37,746 nucleotides of DNA from Planctomycetota bacterium (lineage in GTDB: Bacteria > Planctomycetota > Phycisphaerae > UBA1845 > Fen-1342), in NCBI GenBank assembly GCA_022574815.1, contig JACZRH010000005.1:1-37746 (forward strand), given 5' to 3'. The translations under genes and the position numbers were made by a program. This document shows positions 23,658-32,700 of this stretch, one piece after another. Positions within the stretch are counted from its first letter, which is position 1. Each line of letters starts with the position of its first letter. A model generated the notes under the pieces. It did no database searches. It saw only the letters and a program-made list of their open reading frames with translations, and was not told the origin of the DNA.

Positions 23658-26600
23658 TCAGCGCGGCAATTCGAATTGCACGTTGACGAACTCGAAATCG
23701 TCGAGATCGCCGCGGCAACTGACGGCGCGGATCTGGATCGAGTTCGTGCCTTCGTGCAGCAGGCTCGCTCGAAAGCGGCCGGTGAACTTGCCGAAGCTGC
23801 CGTCGCGCGGGGACGCGTCCAAATGCACGTCGAGCAGCCGGCCGTTGATGCGAATCTCGTGCGGGCACTGCACGCCTTTGGCCATGAGCGTCAGCTTGAC
23901 GCGTCGCCGCAGGTTGTCCGGGAACTGCTCCGCCGCCACTTCGAAGGTCGCCGTGTAGCTGCCGCCCTCCGCCTCTTTCTGGAATTGGCTGTTGATGCGG
24001 CCCTCGAAACGGTTGTTGCCAAGATGGTGGACAACCGGCACGGCCTCCAACGCGATCACACGCGCGTCGAGCGGGCGGAGTCGAAAATCTTGTGCCAGCG
24101 TCCCGCCGCGCAAGCGCGAGCGAGGCACGTTGACCGCGTCCGGCAGATAGCCGCTGCGCGAGGCGGAGACGGCGAAGAACTCGGGGACCTCGGGCACGAA
24201 CATGATGTAGCGCCCGTCCGTACCTGTGACGGCCTCTAACGCCGGTTGATCGGGCAGGTCCAGACGAATGCTCACGCCGCCCAGCGGCTCGCCGGTCTCG
24301 TCATCGCTCGCGAGCCCGCGAATCGTCCCGACCGTGTGGTCGGCCGAGCCGGCTTCGGCCCGGGGCCGCTCGATCGAATACAACGGGAGATAACGGTAGT
24401 AGACCTCGAGCATCAGTGTGCAGAGCGCGGTCTGGTAGACCCGCCCACCGACCGGCGCCCATTCGCCGATCGGATCCCAACTCCCCGCCGATCGTCCGGA
24501 CTTGTTCTGATTGGGGAGCAGCGCGCTCTTGACGCCCTCGTTCCAACGATCCCACAGCATTCCGCCGTGCTGGAAAAGCGCGAGTGTCGCATAGTACCAA
24601 TAGTAGGTGTTGGCCGCTTCCCATTCGGGCAGTTGCTGCGAGATCGCGACCGCCGACACCTGCATTCGCCGATCGTCGTGCGGCACGCCCAGCAATTGCT
24701 GAACGAACATCGCCTCGGCGGTCATGGCCGGCGTGAAGCGCCGTCCGGGCCGGTAGGCGTAGAGCCCGGGGCGCGACGGGTCGCTGACCCGCTCGAGCCA
24801 GTCGCGCGCCCCCGCGATCGCTGCGGGCGCGACGTCGATGCCGGCGATCTGGGCGCTCTTCATCGCCATCACCTGCCAGCCGAGGACCGACGTGTCACCG
24901 GCCTGGCGCGGCTCGTAGCGCCAGCCGCCCTGCCGCTTGTTTCGCGCCCGCTCGATGAAGCGGATCGCCCGGCTGACCGGATCGCGCAGGGCCGGATCGT
25001 GGGTCATGCCAAAGGCCTCGGACATTGCGATGGTCGCGATGCCGTGGCTGTACAGCGTTTCGCCGCCGCGCAGGTCGCCGTTGCGCTCCTGGCGTTCGAG
25101 CAGCCAGCTCAAGCCGCGCTCGACGTTCTCGCGGTACGGGCCGTCCACGACCTGCGAGTGCCCCGCCCCGAGAAAACACAGCAGCGACAGCCCAGTCAGT
25201 GCCACGTCCACTTCGTACCCCGACGTCCCGCCGCACTGCTCGCAGCCGTCATCGAATCCGTCGGCGTCCCAACTACCGTTCGGGCTTTGATGCTCGGCGA
25301 GCCACTTTAAGGCCCGTGCGACGGTACGTTCGGTCTCGTCGCTGCCGCCCATGCGCCTCAGGATGCCCGGCCGCCGCTCGGGCGCTCGATTGGCGTACTT
25401 TCTGGCCGGCGGCTGCATCTCGCTGGGCAGGCGCAGGCCGAGGTCGGGAGCTTTCGGCGCGATGCGTCGGCGATCGACGCCCCAGCGAACCGGGATCGCG
25501 TTGGCCGGCGTCGTCGATCGCACGAGTGCGAGGGCCGCCAAACTGACCGGCTCTCGGGCCGGCTCGCGGCCCCGCGTCGGTTCCACCGCCACCACGCGGG
25601 CGCCCGGCGAGTCCTTCGCTCGCAGTGCGTCGGTCGACACGTTGCCGCGCGGTGACGGCACGTTAACCGACGCGATTTTCGGAGCCGCTTTTTCAGATGT
25701 CGACGCCATCGCACCCGCGGCAGGCGCCGGCAGGGAGAGCTCGGGCAGTGGCGGCATCGCCGGTTTCACGCGCGAGCGGCTGCTCTCAGCGCGCATCATG
25801 TGTTTCGGTGCCGCTTCGGCCGCTACGCTGGTCGTCGCGGCCAAGCTCGATTCGGATCGCCGGACCTCGCGCGCAGCCGGAATCACCTCGACCCGCGAGT
25901 CGGCCGCTGCCGACGCAGCCGGCGGCGCGTCTACGCCCCTTCGCACCGGTTTGGCGTCCACAGCCGCAAGACGCAGCGACGTTTCTCGCGCCGGCTCACC
26001 ACGCGCCGGCCGCTCGGCCGGGAGCTTGACATCCATCGTCGGCGAAATGGCCGGGGCAACTTGCACACGGCGCGATGGATCGAGTTCCGGCCGAGATGGT
26101 GAGCTGTCTCTTGCGACCCGATCGGAGTCCGCACTGAGCATGGAGTCCGGCGGATCGGGCCGCCCCTCGCCGGGCTCAACGCGCGCCAGCGCGGTGGACT
26201 CCGCCTCGGCGTCGGCGCGGGCGCGCACGTCCCGGCGAAGCGGCGTGGCCACCGCCGCCGCCATCCGCCGGCCCGGTTCCGGCGTTGGCTGCGCCTGCGC
26301 CACGTTTTCCATCGGCAGGTCCACGTCGAGCGGGAGTAGCGTTTCGTGCGACACGAGCGTGACTTGCGGGCCGGTCGCGCGGGCCGTGTCCGGCGCGGCG
26401 TCGCGCGGCGCCACATCTTCCGCCGGCATCGGCTGGCGCATCGCCGCATCGGCCAGTGCTTCGTTCTTCCGTGGCACGTCGAGTTCGACCGCCGGCAGCG
26501 CCGGTTGCGAAGTCGGCACCGCGTGCTGAGGCCGGGTCACGGCGGTCGCGAGCTGCGCAGGCGCCGGGGCCGCGCGCTCGGCCTCGACCACCGCGGTTTG

Positions 26601-28196
26601 CTCCGCTTCCTGTGGAACCTCCACGTTCAACGCCGGCGGCTCATCGAGTTGTGCGATCGGATCCTCGAGCGGCGGCGCCTCCGGCGGTCGCGCCGGGGCG
26701 TCGGCCGCGGCGACCTCGATCTCCGGCTGATCGTCGGTCTCCAACGGCGCGCGCTCGACCTCCAACGTCGCCAACGCATCCGGCATCTGCACGACGAGCG
26801 GCGTTTCCCGCTGGACGAGCTGCACTTCCACCGGCGTCGGCGAATCGATCTCGGTCATCTCACCCAGAATCTGCGAAGCGATCTCGCTGTTGTTGCTCGG
26901 AGAAACGAGTGCGACCTGAATTTCGCCGCGCTGCCGCATCGCGTCGGCCAGCGACGCCGACACTTCCCAGAAGCTGAACAGCAGCAGCAGCAGCAGGTGG
27001 GCCATGAGCGACGCCAACAGGCAGCGCATCAGCAGGCTCAACCGGCGGTCCTTGAGGCTGCCCATGAGCGCCCGCAGCAACAGAAGCAACGCGAGCGCGA
27101 GCAGCGCTAACAACAGCCACGGCCAGATGTCGGACCAGAGCCCGGCCCAGTTGATCGTCTGCGCAATGACCTCCGTGTCGGAGAAGACCTCTCGCGACGA
27201 TGTGTAATAAAGGTTGTAGTCGTTCGGCCGGTCCGCACGCACGCGCTGCTCCGGCCGGTCGGAGCTGAAGTACAGCGCGAAGCCGAGCTGGCTCAGCCCG
27301 GGATCGAGCTCGTTCGCCGCCGTGTTTACGCTGGGGCCTAAGTTCGTCGGCGGCTCGAGGCCGCCGCGCAAGCGCCGCGCGCGGTACAGATCGAACCCGC
27401 CCTCGCCTTCGGGCCGGTCCGACGCAAAGTACAGAAAATCGCCGACCGGGCTCACGCACGGCACGCCTTCGTTGTAAGGCGTATTCAGCGCGACCAATGG
27501 CACGGCTTGGCGAGCGCCGCTGTCGGTCAATTCGGCCTGATACAGATCGTAGGTGCGCTGAAACAGGTCCTCGCGCACGGTCGCGGGCCAGGCATTGGGA
27601 TTCGGCTTGTCCGTGTCGCTGGGTTGCGGGCGGTTGGAAGCGAAGTAGAGCGTCGTAGCGTCGCGCGTCACCGCCGGTCCGTAATCGTTGAATTCGGAAT
27701 TGACCAGCGGGCCGAGGTTCGCCGGCGGGAGCCAGCCATTCGCGCCGCGATGCGAAACCCACAGGTCGTATCCCCCGGACCCGCCCGGCCGGTCGCTGTA
27801 GAAGTAGAGCGACTTCCCGTCGGCGGTCGGCTCCGGGCCGAGATCGTCGTACTCGCCGTTGACCCCCTCGAGCGGCTCGGCCTCGCTCCAGCCGTCGGGC
27901 CGCCGCCGGCTGAAGTAGATATCCGCGTTTTCCCCCGCCTTGCCGCGCACGAAGAAGAGCGTCAAACCGTCCCAGCTCAGCCGTGGCTCATAGTCCTGTT
28001 CGCTGGTGTTGATCAGCTCGGCCAGCGGCAGCGGCGGCTGCCAGAGAATGTCGCGCGGCGTGGTGCGCTCGATAGGTTCGCGAATCGTGTCGGCGTCGGA
28101 ATAGTAGGTGTGCCGTTCGGGAAGGTAGTTCCAAATCGTGACGCCGACCGCGGCGAGTAGCAGCACGATCGAGCTGACGATCAACACTCGCTTCAC
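23658..28196 (-). CDS. Giant TonB-like protein: PD40 propeller, SxxxH TM helix, toroid domain
   Basis: 1512 aa from a GTG at 28196 (GAGGA five bases upstream); a GTG at 28238 would translate a palindrome and is rejected. Order: TM helix (about 4-22); five PD40/TolB-like blades (about 45-340: LFFVRGKAGENADIYFSRR, LYFYSDRPGGSGGYDLW, LYFASDRPEGEGGFDLY); TM (about 355-377); TM (about 390-412) containing SLMAH, S396 and H400, the SxxxH spacing of TonB's anchor; Pro/Ala/Val/Glu-rich spacer (about 430-940); squalene-cyclase/prenyltransferase-like alpha-toroid (about 949-1272: ALKWLAEHQSPNGSWD, GWRYEPRQAGDTSVLGWQVM); carboxypeptidase-regulatory-like domain (about 1292-1365); beta-rich C-terminus. It is preceded by exbD, exbB and a TPR gene on the same strand. 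Inference: an ExbBD-energised envelope protein. The toroid lacks a visible DxDD motif. Confidence 0.85.
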   Translation of the reverse strand: MKRVLIVSSIVLLLAAVGVTIWNYLPERHTYYSDADTIREPIERTTPRDILWQPPLPLAELINTSEQDYEPRLSWDGLTLFFVRGKAGENADIYFSRRRPDGWSEAEPLEGVNGEYDDLGPEPTADGKSLYFYSDRPGGSGGYDLWVSHRGANGWLPPANLGPLVNSEFNDYGPAVTRDATTLYFASNRPQPSDTDKPNPNAWPATVREDLFQRTYDLYQAELTDSGARQAVPLVALNTPYNEGVPCVSPVGDFLYFASDRPEGEGGFDLYRARRLRGGLEPPTNLGPSVNTAANELDPGLSQLGFALYFSSDRPEQRVRADRPNDYNLYYTSSREVFSDTEVIAQTINWAGLWSDIWPWLLLALLALALLLLLRALMGSLKDRRLSLLMRCLLASLMAHLLLLLLFSFWEVSASLADAMRQRGEIQVALVSPSNNSEIASQILGEMTEIDSPTPVEVQLVQRETPLVVQMPDALATLEVERAPLETDDQPEIEVAAADAPARPPEAPPLEDPIAQLDEPPALNVEVPQEAEQTAVVEAERAAPAPAQLATAVTRPQHAVPTSQPALPAVELDVPRKNEALADAAMRQPMPAEDVAPRDAAPDTARATGPQVTLVSHETLLPLDVDLPMENVAQAQPTPEPGRRMAAAVATPLRRDVRARADAEAESTALARVEPGEGRPDPPDSMLSADSDRVARDSSPSRPELDPSRRVQVAPAISPTMDVKLPAERPARGEPARETSLRLAAVDAKPVRRGVDAPPAASAAADSRVEVIPAAREVRRSESSLAATTSVAAEAAPKHMMRAESSRSRVKPAMPPLPELSLPAPAAGAMASTSEKAAPKIASVNVPSPRGNVSTDALRAKDSPGARVVAVEPTRGREPAREPVSLAALALVRSTTPANAIPVRWGVDRRRIAPKAPDLGLRLPSEMQPPARKYANRAPERRPGILRRMGGSDETERTVARALKWLAEHQSPNGSWDADGFDDGCEQCGGTSGYEVDVALTGLSLLCFLGAGHSQVVDGPYRENVERGLSWLLERQERNGDLRGGETLYSHGIATIAMSEAFGMTHDPALRDPVSRAIRFIERARNKRQGGWRYEPRQAGDTSVLGWQVMAMKSAQIAGIDVAPAAIAGARDWLERVSDPSRPGLYAYRPGRRFTPAMTAEAMFVQQLLGVPHDDRRMQVSAVAISQQLPEWEAANTYYWYYATLALFQHGGMLWDRWNEGVKSALLPNQNKSGRSAGSWDPIGEWAPVGGRVYQTALCTLMLEVYYRYLPLYSIERPRAEAGSADHTVGTIRGLASDDETGEPLGGVSIRLDLPDQPALEAVTGTDGRYIMFVPEVPEFFAVSASRSGYLPDAVNVPRSRLRGGTLAQDFRLRPLDARVIALEAVPVVHHLGNNRFEGRINSQFQKEAEGGSYTATFEVAAEQFPDNLRRRVKLTLMAKGVQCPHEIRINGRLLDVHLDASPRDGSFGKFTGRFRASLLHEGTNSIQIRAVSCRGDLDDFEFVNVQFELPR

Positions 28197-28213
28197 GACG
28201 ATCCTCAAACTGC

Positions 28214-28236
28214 GGCACAGGCTGATAGCCTGTGCC
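28214..28236. repeat. Perfect 10-bp palindrome between exbD and the TonB-like gene
   Basis: GGCACAGGCT (28214-28223), GAT, AGCCTGTGCC (28227-28236). It lies in the 173-bp gap before the giant gene's start, next to the heptamer array. No T-run. Probably a dispersed palindrome or an attenuator; it resembles the hairpins at 10588 and 21831 in having a short loop and a GGCT/AGCC core. Confidence 0.6.
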
Positions 28237-28250
28237 ACACGCGCCGAATC

Positions 28251-28369
28251 AAATCGTTAATCGCGAATCCCGAATCCCGATCCACAATCGGTTGTGTATC
28301 TTCCACAATTCGTTCTTCGCAATTCGCTATTTGCAATTCGCTATTTGCAATTCGCTATTCGCTATTCAC
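28251..28369 (-). repeat. Heptamer repeat R3, about 17 period-7 units
   Basis: From 28251 to 28369 the sequence can be cut into 17 consecutive heptamers in one phase. The right part alternates AATTCGC with TATTTGC or TATTCGC; the left part has GAATCCC twice (28265-28278). On the coding strand the array starts directly after the TAG of exbD (in a GAATAG context) and runs towards the TonB-like gene. It fills most of the 173-bp gap; no gene is present there. Confidence 0.9.
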
Positions 28370-28780
28370 CTATTCCAACACCGTGTCGAGATACGGTTCC
28401 TGTATCCCGCTGCTCTTGCAGATATCCAACACCCGCACCACGTTGGAATACGCCGTAGCCCGGTCGCCGCGCAGCGTGACCTTCTGCTCCGGGTTCGCCG
28501 CGACGGCCTCTGCCACCATGGTGCGCAACGCCTCCGGCTCGACTTGCCGGCCGCCGACGATAATGCCGCCGGCGGCGTCGATGTTGATGACCAGCTCGCG
28601 CAGCATGGCACTGATCGGTCCGGACGACTTGGAAACCGGCAGCGCAATCTGCATCTCGCGCTCTTCCTGATGAAACGTCGTCGCCACCAGAAAGAAAACC
28701 AGCAGCAGGAAAACCATGTCGATAATCGGCGTGAGCTCGATCGCCACCTGCGAATTCTGCTCTCTGGCTTGGATCAGCAC
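28370..28780 (-). CDS. exbD: ExbD/TolR-type biopolymer transport protein
   Basis: 136 aa from a GTG at 28780. One N-terminal transmembrane helix with the family signature ELTPIIDMVFLLLVFFLVAT; D21 matches the conserved membrane Asp needed for proton use. The periplasmic domain continues with MQIALPVSKSSG, ELVINIDAAGGIIVGGRQVE, EQKVTLRGDRATAYSNVVRV and ends EPYLDTVLE. Known role: with ExbB it forms the inner-membrane motor that converts proton motive force into movement of a TonB- or TolA-like partner. It follows exbB after about 15 bp, and the giant SxxxH protein follows it. Its stop codon lies at the edge of heptamer repeat R3. Confidence 0.93.
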   Translation of the reverse strand: MLIQAREQNSQVAIELTPIIDMVFLLLVFFLVATTFHQEEREMQIALPVSKSSGPISAMLRELVINIDAAGGIIVGGRQVEPEALRTMVAEAVAANPEQKVTLRGDRATAYSNVVRVLDICKSSGIQEPYLDTVLE

Positions 28781-28795
28781 GCTACGGCCCCTTCT

Positions 28796-29713
28796 CTACG
28801 ACGTCGCCACCCGCGCGCCGGCGGGCAAGTCGTCAATCTTCTTTCCGTCAACGGCGACTTCGACCGCGGCCACAGGCCCGCTGTCCGTCTCACCCGAGGC
28901 ACCCCCGGCCCGCACCGCTTCGTCCTTCACGCCCTCGGGCGCCATGGGCCTGCCAATTCGTTCTTCGCTATTCGTAATTCGTAATTCCTCCCCAGCTACG
29001 CCCCGAACCCGGCTCTTGCCGGCAAACTCCTCGACGAAATCCACCGTCATCTGGTCGATCTCCGTCACGAGGTGCTCGATCTTCGCGCTGATCCAATGGT
29101 GCCCGATCAACGCCGGAATCGCGACCGACAGCCCCGCCGCCGTCGTGATCATCGCCTCGTAGATGCCCTTCGCGAGCAACTCGGTCTTGCCGAGCGCCTC
29201 GGCCGACATGGCGACCGTCTGAAACGCCGTGATCATGCCGAAGATCGTCCCCAGCAGCCCCAGCAGCGGTGCCACCGAAGCGATGACGGACAACACGCGC
29301 ACGTTCTTGCGCAGCTTGAACACTTCACGCTCGCCGGCGTCGCCGATGTGCTTTTCGAGCAGCGCGACCGGCTCGTGCAGCCGTTTGATGCCCGCCGCGA
29401 ACACGTTCGCGACCGGGCTGCCGTTGGTCTTGCAAAACTCCAGCGCCCGGTTCGCGTTGCCGCTACCGTCGTTCAACGCCGACCGCAGGCTCGGCAGAAA
29501 ACCGGGCGGAATGACCTTTCGGCGGCGCAGGCTGACGAACCGCTCGACGATCACCGCCAAAGCGACCAGCGACGCGATCCCGATCGGGATCATCATCGGG
29601 CCGCCCTTTGTGACAAAGTCCCAAATCGACTGAATCTCGACCGCCTCGGCGGCCTGCCCGGCGTTCACCTGCGCCAATGTCAGTCGGCTGATACCCATGA
29701 TCATCGCGTTCAC
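28796..29713 (-). CDS. exbB: MotA/TolQ/ExbB proton-channel protein with C-terminal extension
   Basis: 305 aa from a GTG at 29713 with AGGAG eight bases upstream. Three transmembrane regions: MMIPIGIASLVALAVIVERF; the LSVIASVAPLLGLLGTIFGM segment, with the family's PLLGLLGT motif; and ITTAAGLSVAIPALIGHHWI with the expected TT and AIPA. The conserved domain ends near VDFVEEFAGKSR. After that come about 65 residues unlike the family: first ELRITNSEERI, which is heptamer repeat R4 read in frame, then a Gly/Ala/Glu-rich tail. Known role: ExbB pentamer around ExbD. It is followed by exbD and preceded by the TPR gene (29-bp gap). The extension probably arose by repeat insertion or stop-codon loss. 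Confidence 0.93.
   Translation of the reverse strand: MNAMIMGISRLTLAQVNAGQAAEAVEIQSIWDFVTKGGPMMIPIGIASLVALAVIVERFVSLRRRKVIPPGFLPSLRSALNDGSGNANRALEFCKTNGSPVANVFAAGIKRLHEPVALLEKHIGDAGEREVFKLRKNVRVLSVIASVAPLLGLLGTIFGMITAFQTVAMSAEALGKTELLAKGIYEAMITTAAGLSVAIPALIGHHWISAKIEHLVTEIDQMTVDFVEEFAGKSRVRGVAGEELRITNSEERIGRPMAPEGVKDEAVRAGGASGETDSGPVAAVEVAVDGKKIDDLPAGARVATS
28954..28988 (-). repeat. Heptamer repeat R4 inside exbB
   Basis: Five units on the plus strand: CAATTCG, TTCTTCG, CTATTCG, TAATTCG, TAATTCC. The first two are identical to two consecutive units of R3. It lies within the exbB reading frame, after the conserved domain, and is translated as ELRITNSEERI. Thirty-five bases is not a multiple of three, so the sequence after it is read in a frame set by the repeat length. 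Confidence 0.9.
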
Positions 29714-29742
29714 GATTCGTGCTCCTGCACTGGTGAGGTGTG

Positions 29743-32700
29743 CTACTTGCCCGTGTTGCGCTCATCGCGCCCGGGAATGGAACCGCCCTTGACCGACTTC
29801 AGCCGCTTGGAGGCCGGCCCGGCCCAGCGAGTTTCCTTGTACTTCTCGGCCACCGCCTGGAACTGTTGGCGGGCCTCGACCGGCTTGCCGAGCGCTTCGA
29901 AACAGCGGCCGGCCTCGTACAACGCCGCGGCGCTCCACTCGGGATAGGCGTACAGAATGTCGACCTTCAGGAATTCGCGGACCGCTTCGTCGTGGTTCTT
30001 TTGCGCGAAGAGGCACTCGCCGATCTGGAACTGGGCCCGGGCGGCGGTCGCGCCCTTGTGCCGCTCGACGACGTCGCGGTACGCCGTAATGGCTTCGTCG
30101 AAACGCTTCAGGTTCTCGCGGGCCCAGCCGATCCCGAATCGGGCCTGGAACCACTGGTCGCTGTCGCCGAACCGCGCGAGGTAATCCGCGAAGGCCTTCT
30201 CGCTGCGCGGCCAGTGCTGCAGCTCCGCCAACGCCTCGCCCAAACGCAGCAGGCTGGGCTGGTAGGCCGGGTCGGACTCGAACCGCTCGACGACGCGCGT
30301 AAAGTGTTCGACGGCCTGTTTGGGCCGCGCCGTCTTGAACAGCGCCTCCCCGCAGAAGAGGCTCGCCGAAGCGAGCAACGGGCTTTCGGAGAAGCTTGTG
30401 ACGAATTCCTCGAACAGCTCCGCCGACTTCTTCAATCGCCCCAGTTCGAATTCACAGACCCCCAGCCGATACGTCGCCAATTCGCGAACGTCGGCCGGCA
30501 GGTCTTTCGCGTCATTCTGCCCGAGCTTGCGCAACTGGCGCAGCAGCTTCGCCGCCGCCGCATAGCGCTTCGCGCCCGCCTCGATCTCGGCCAATTCGAG
30601 CATGGCGTAGAGATTGACCGAGCCGCCGCCGTCAGCTCTCAGCAATTCGCGATAGGCGGCGGTCGCCTGCTCGCTCTTTCCGGTTTGTCGCAGGCACCAG
30701 GCCTTCTCGTATTGCAGCGCGGAGCGCTCGGAGGGGGAAAGCTGGGCCAGACCGCGCCGCGCGATTGCGATGGCCTTCAGGGCTTCCTCGTGCCGATCCA
30801 GCCTCGAAAGCGCGATCGCCAGTTGGGCGCGGCCGTGGGCAGCCCGGTCGTGGGCCGGGTGTTTCTCGAGCAGTTTCGCGAATACTTCACGCGCCCCTTT
30901 GAATTTCTTGGCAGCCATAAGCGCCTGTCCACCTTGGAACAGCGCTTCGGCCGCGAGCTCGGCGGGCGAGTCGTCGCGGGCCACGTTCGCAAAACGGTCC
31001 GCCGCCAGCTCGAAGTCGTTGCGCTTCAGGGCGATCGCGCCGAGATGGTTCTGCACGTAGGGGGCGAAGCGCGAGTCGCCGCCTTTCGCGAGCACCTGCT
31101 CGAACGCGGCCGCCGCCTCGTCCAGCCGCTCGAGCGCGACCAAAACCTGCCCGCGCTCGAACACCGCCTGCAAATGGTGCGGGCTTTCGCGAAAGTCGTT
31201 CTGCAACCGTTCGAACGACGCGAGGGCCTCCTCGTGCCGCCCCTGGCGTTGCAGCGAAAGTCCCAGCTTGAGCAGTGCATCGTCGGCCGACGCCGCCTCA
31301 GCATCCCCGCTCAGATAGGCGCGCAGGCTCTGTTCGGCCTGCTTCCACTCGCCGCGTTGAAACTGTATATCCCCCAACGCTAGTCGCGCCGGGCGAAACA
31401 ACTCGTCCTGCCCCGTACCGCGCGCCACGTCGGCCAACAACTCCGCCGCCTCCTCGGGCCGCTCCAAGCGATACAGCGCCATGCCCAGCCGGTAGCGGGC
31501 CTTATTCGAGCGCGCGTCCTGCGGGAACTTCTCCAGAAACCCGCGATAGCCCTTGACCGCCTGCTCGTAGCGGCCGCGCAGGAAGTCGTTCTCCGACGAC
31601 AGAAACGCGACCGCCCCAGCCAGCCCGTGCGATGCGTATTGCTTCAGAAAAGCCCGGCACTGCTTCTGGCTAGTGTCGTAGTCCTTGCGCCGGTGTTCGA
31701 CCATCGCCAACAGTTGCAGTGCGTCCGCCGCCATCGCGTGTTTGCCGAAACGCGACCGGAAACGCGCCAAGGCGTCGGCGGCCTCGTCGTTCTGCTGCGC
31801 CTGAACCAGCGCGACCGCGCGGTCGTACGACATTTCCGGCATCAACTCGCTCTTGGGATGCGCTTCGATCGCCGCTTCCAGCAGCCGGGCGGCCTCCTCG
31901 AAGTCACCTTCGCGCAGCTTGCACTTCGCGACCCAGTACGCCACGTCGTCAGCCAATTGCTCATCGCTGTCGCCGACCTGCTCGAACGCCGTCCGCGCCC
32001 GGTCGAAGCGCCCCGCGTCAAACCACACGCGCCCGCGCTGCAAACGCGCCGCGGGCAGCAAGGGCCCGTCCGGGTTCCTCGAAATCAGCCGGTCGAGCAG
32101 CTCGCCGGCTTCGGCCGCCTTGCCTTGCTGCTGCAACAGCATCGCCAGCCCGAGCTGCGCGTCGGGAACGTAGCGCCCGCCGGTCTGCTTCAAGACCTGG
32201 CGATACCAACGCACGGCCTGCCCCACCTCGTTGGTATGGTGGTGGCACTGGGCCAGGAGCAGCGCGGCCTGCTCGGCAAACGGCCCCTGCGGCTGTTCCC
32301 GCCCGATCGTCGCAAAGACCTTCGCCGCCGCCTCGTAGTTCTTCGTCGCCATCTCCGAGAGCGCCCGGAAAAACTCCACCCGCACGCGCAGCGGGCTCTT
32401 CGGCCAGCGCCCGGCCACCTCCGCGCCGCGCCGAATCGCCTCTTCGTAATCCCCATTGAGATAGAGCGCTTCGGCCAGGTGCGCCCCCGCGTCGTCCGCC
32501 AGATCGTGCTCAGAATGCTTGTCCACCACCTCGCGGAACATATCGCTCGCCGCTGCGTATCGCTGCTTCGTCAAATAGCACTGGCCCAGGATGGTCGCGA
32601 CCTCGGCGGCGTATTGAAAACGCCGCGCGCGGTGCAACCGCTTCAACTCCTCGATCGCCGTGTCGTAGTCCTGCAAACGGAACAGGCAGACGGCCAGGCC

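Noticed and set aside
28197-28238. Start of the giant TonB-like gene at 28238
   Set aside because: The first codons would be the perfect palindrome 28214-28236; the GTG at 28196 has a good ribosome site and leads directly into the TM helix.
28251-28369. CRISPR array
   Set aside because: Units are only seven bases, without unique spacers and without cas genes.
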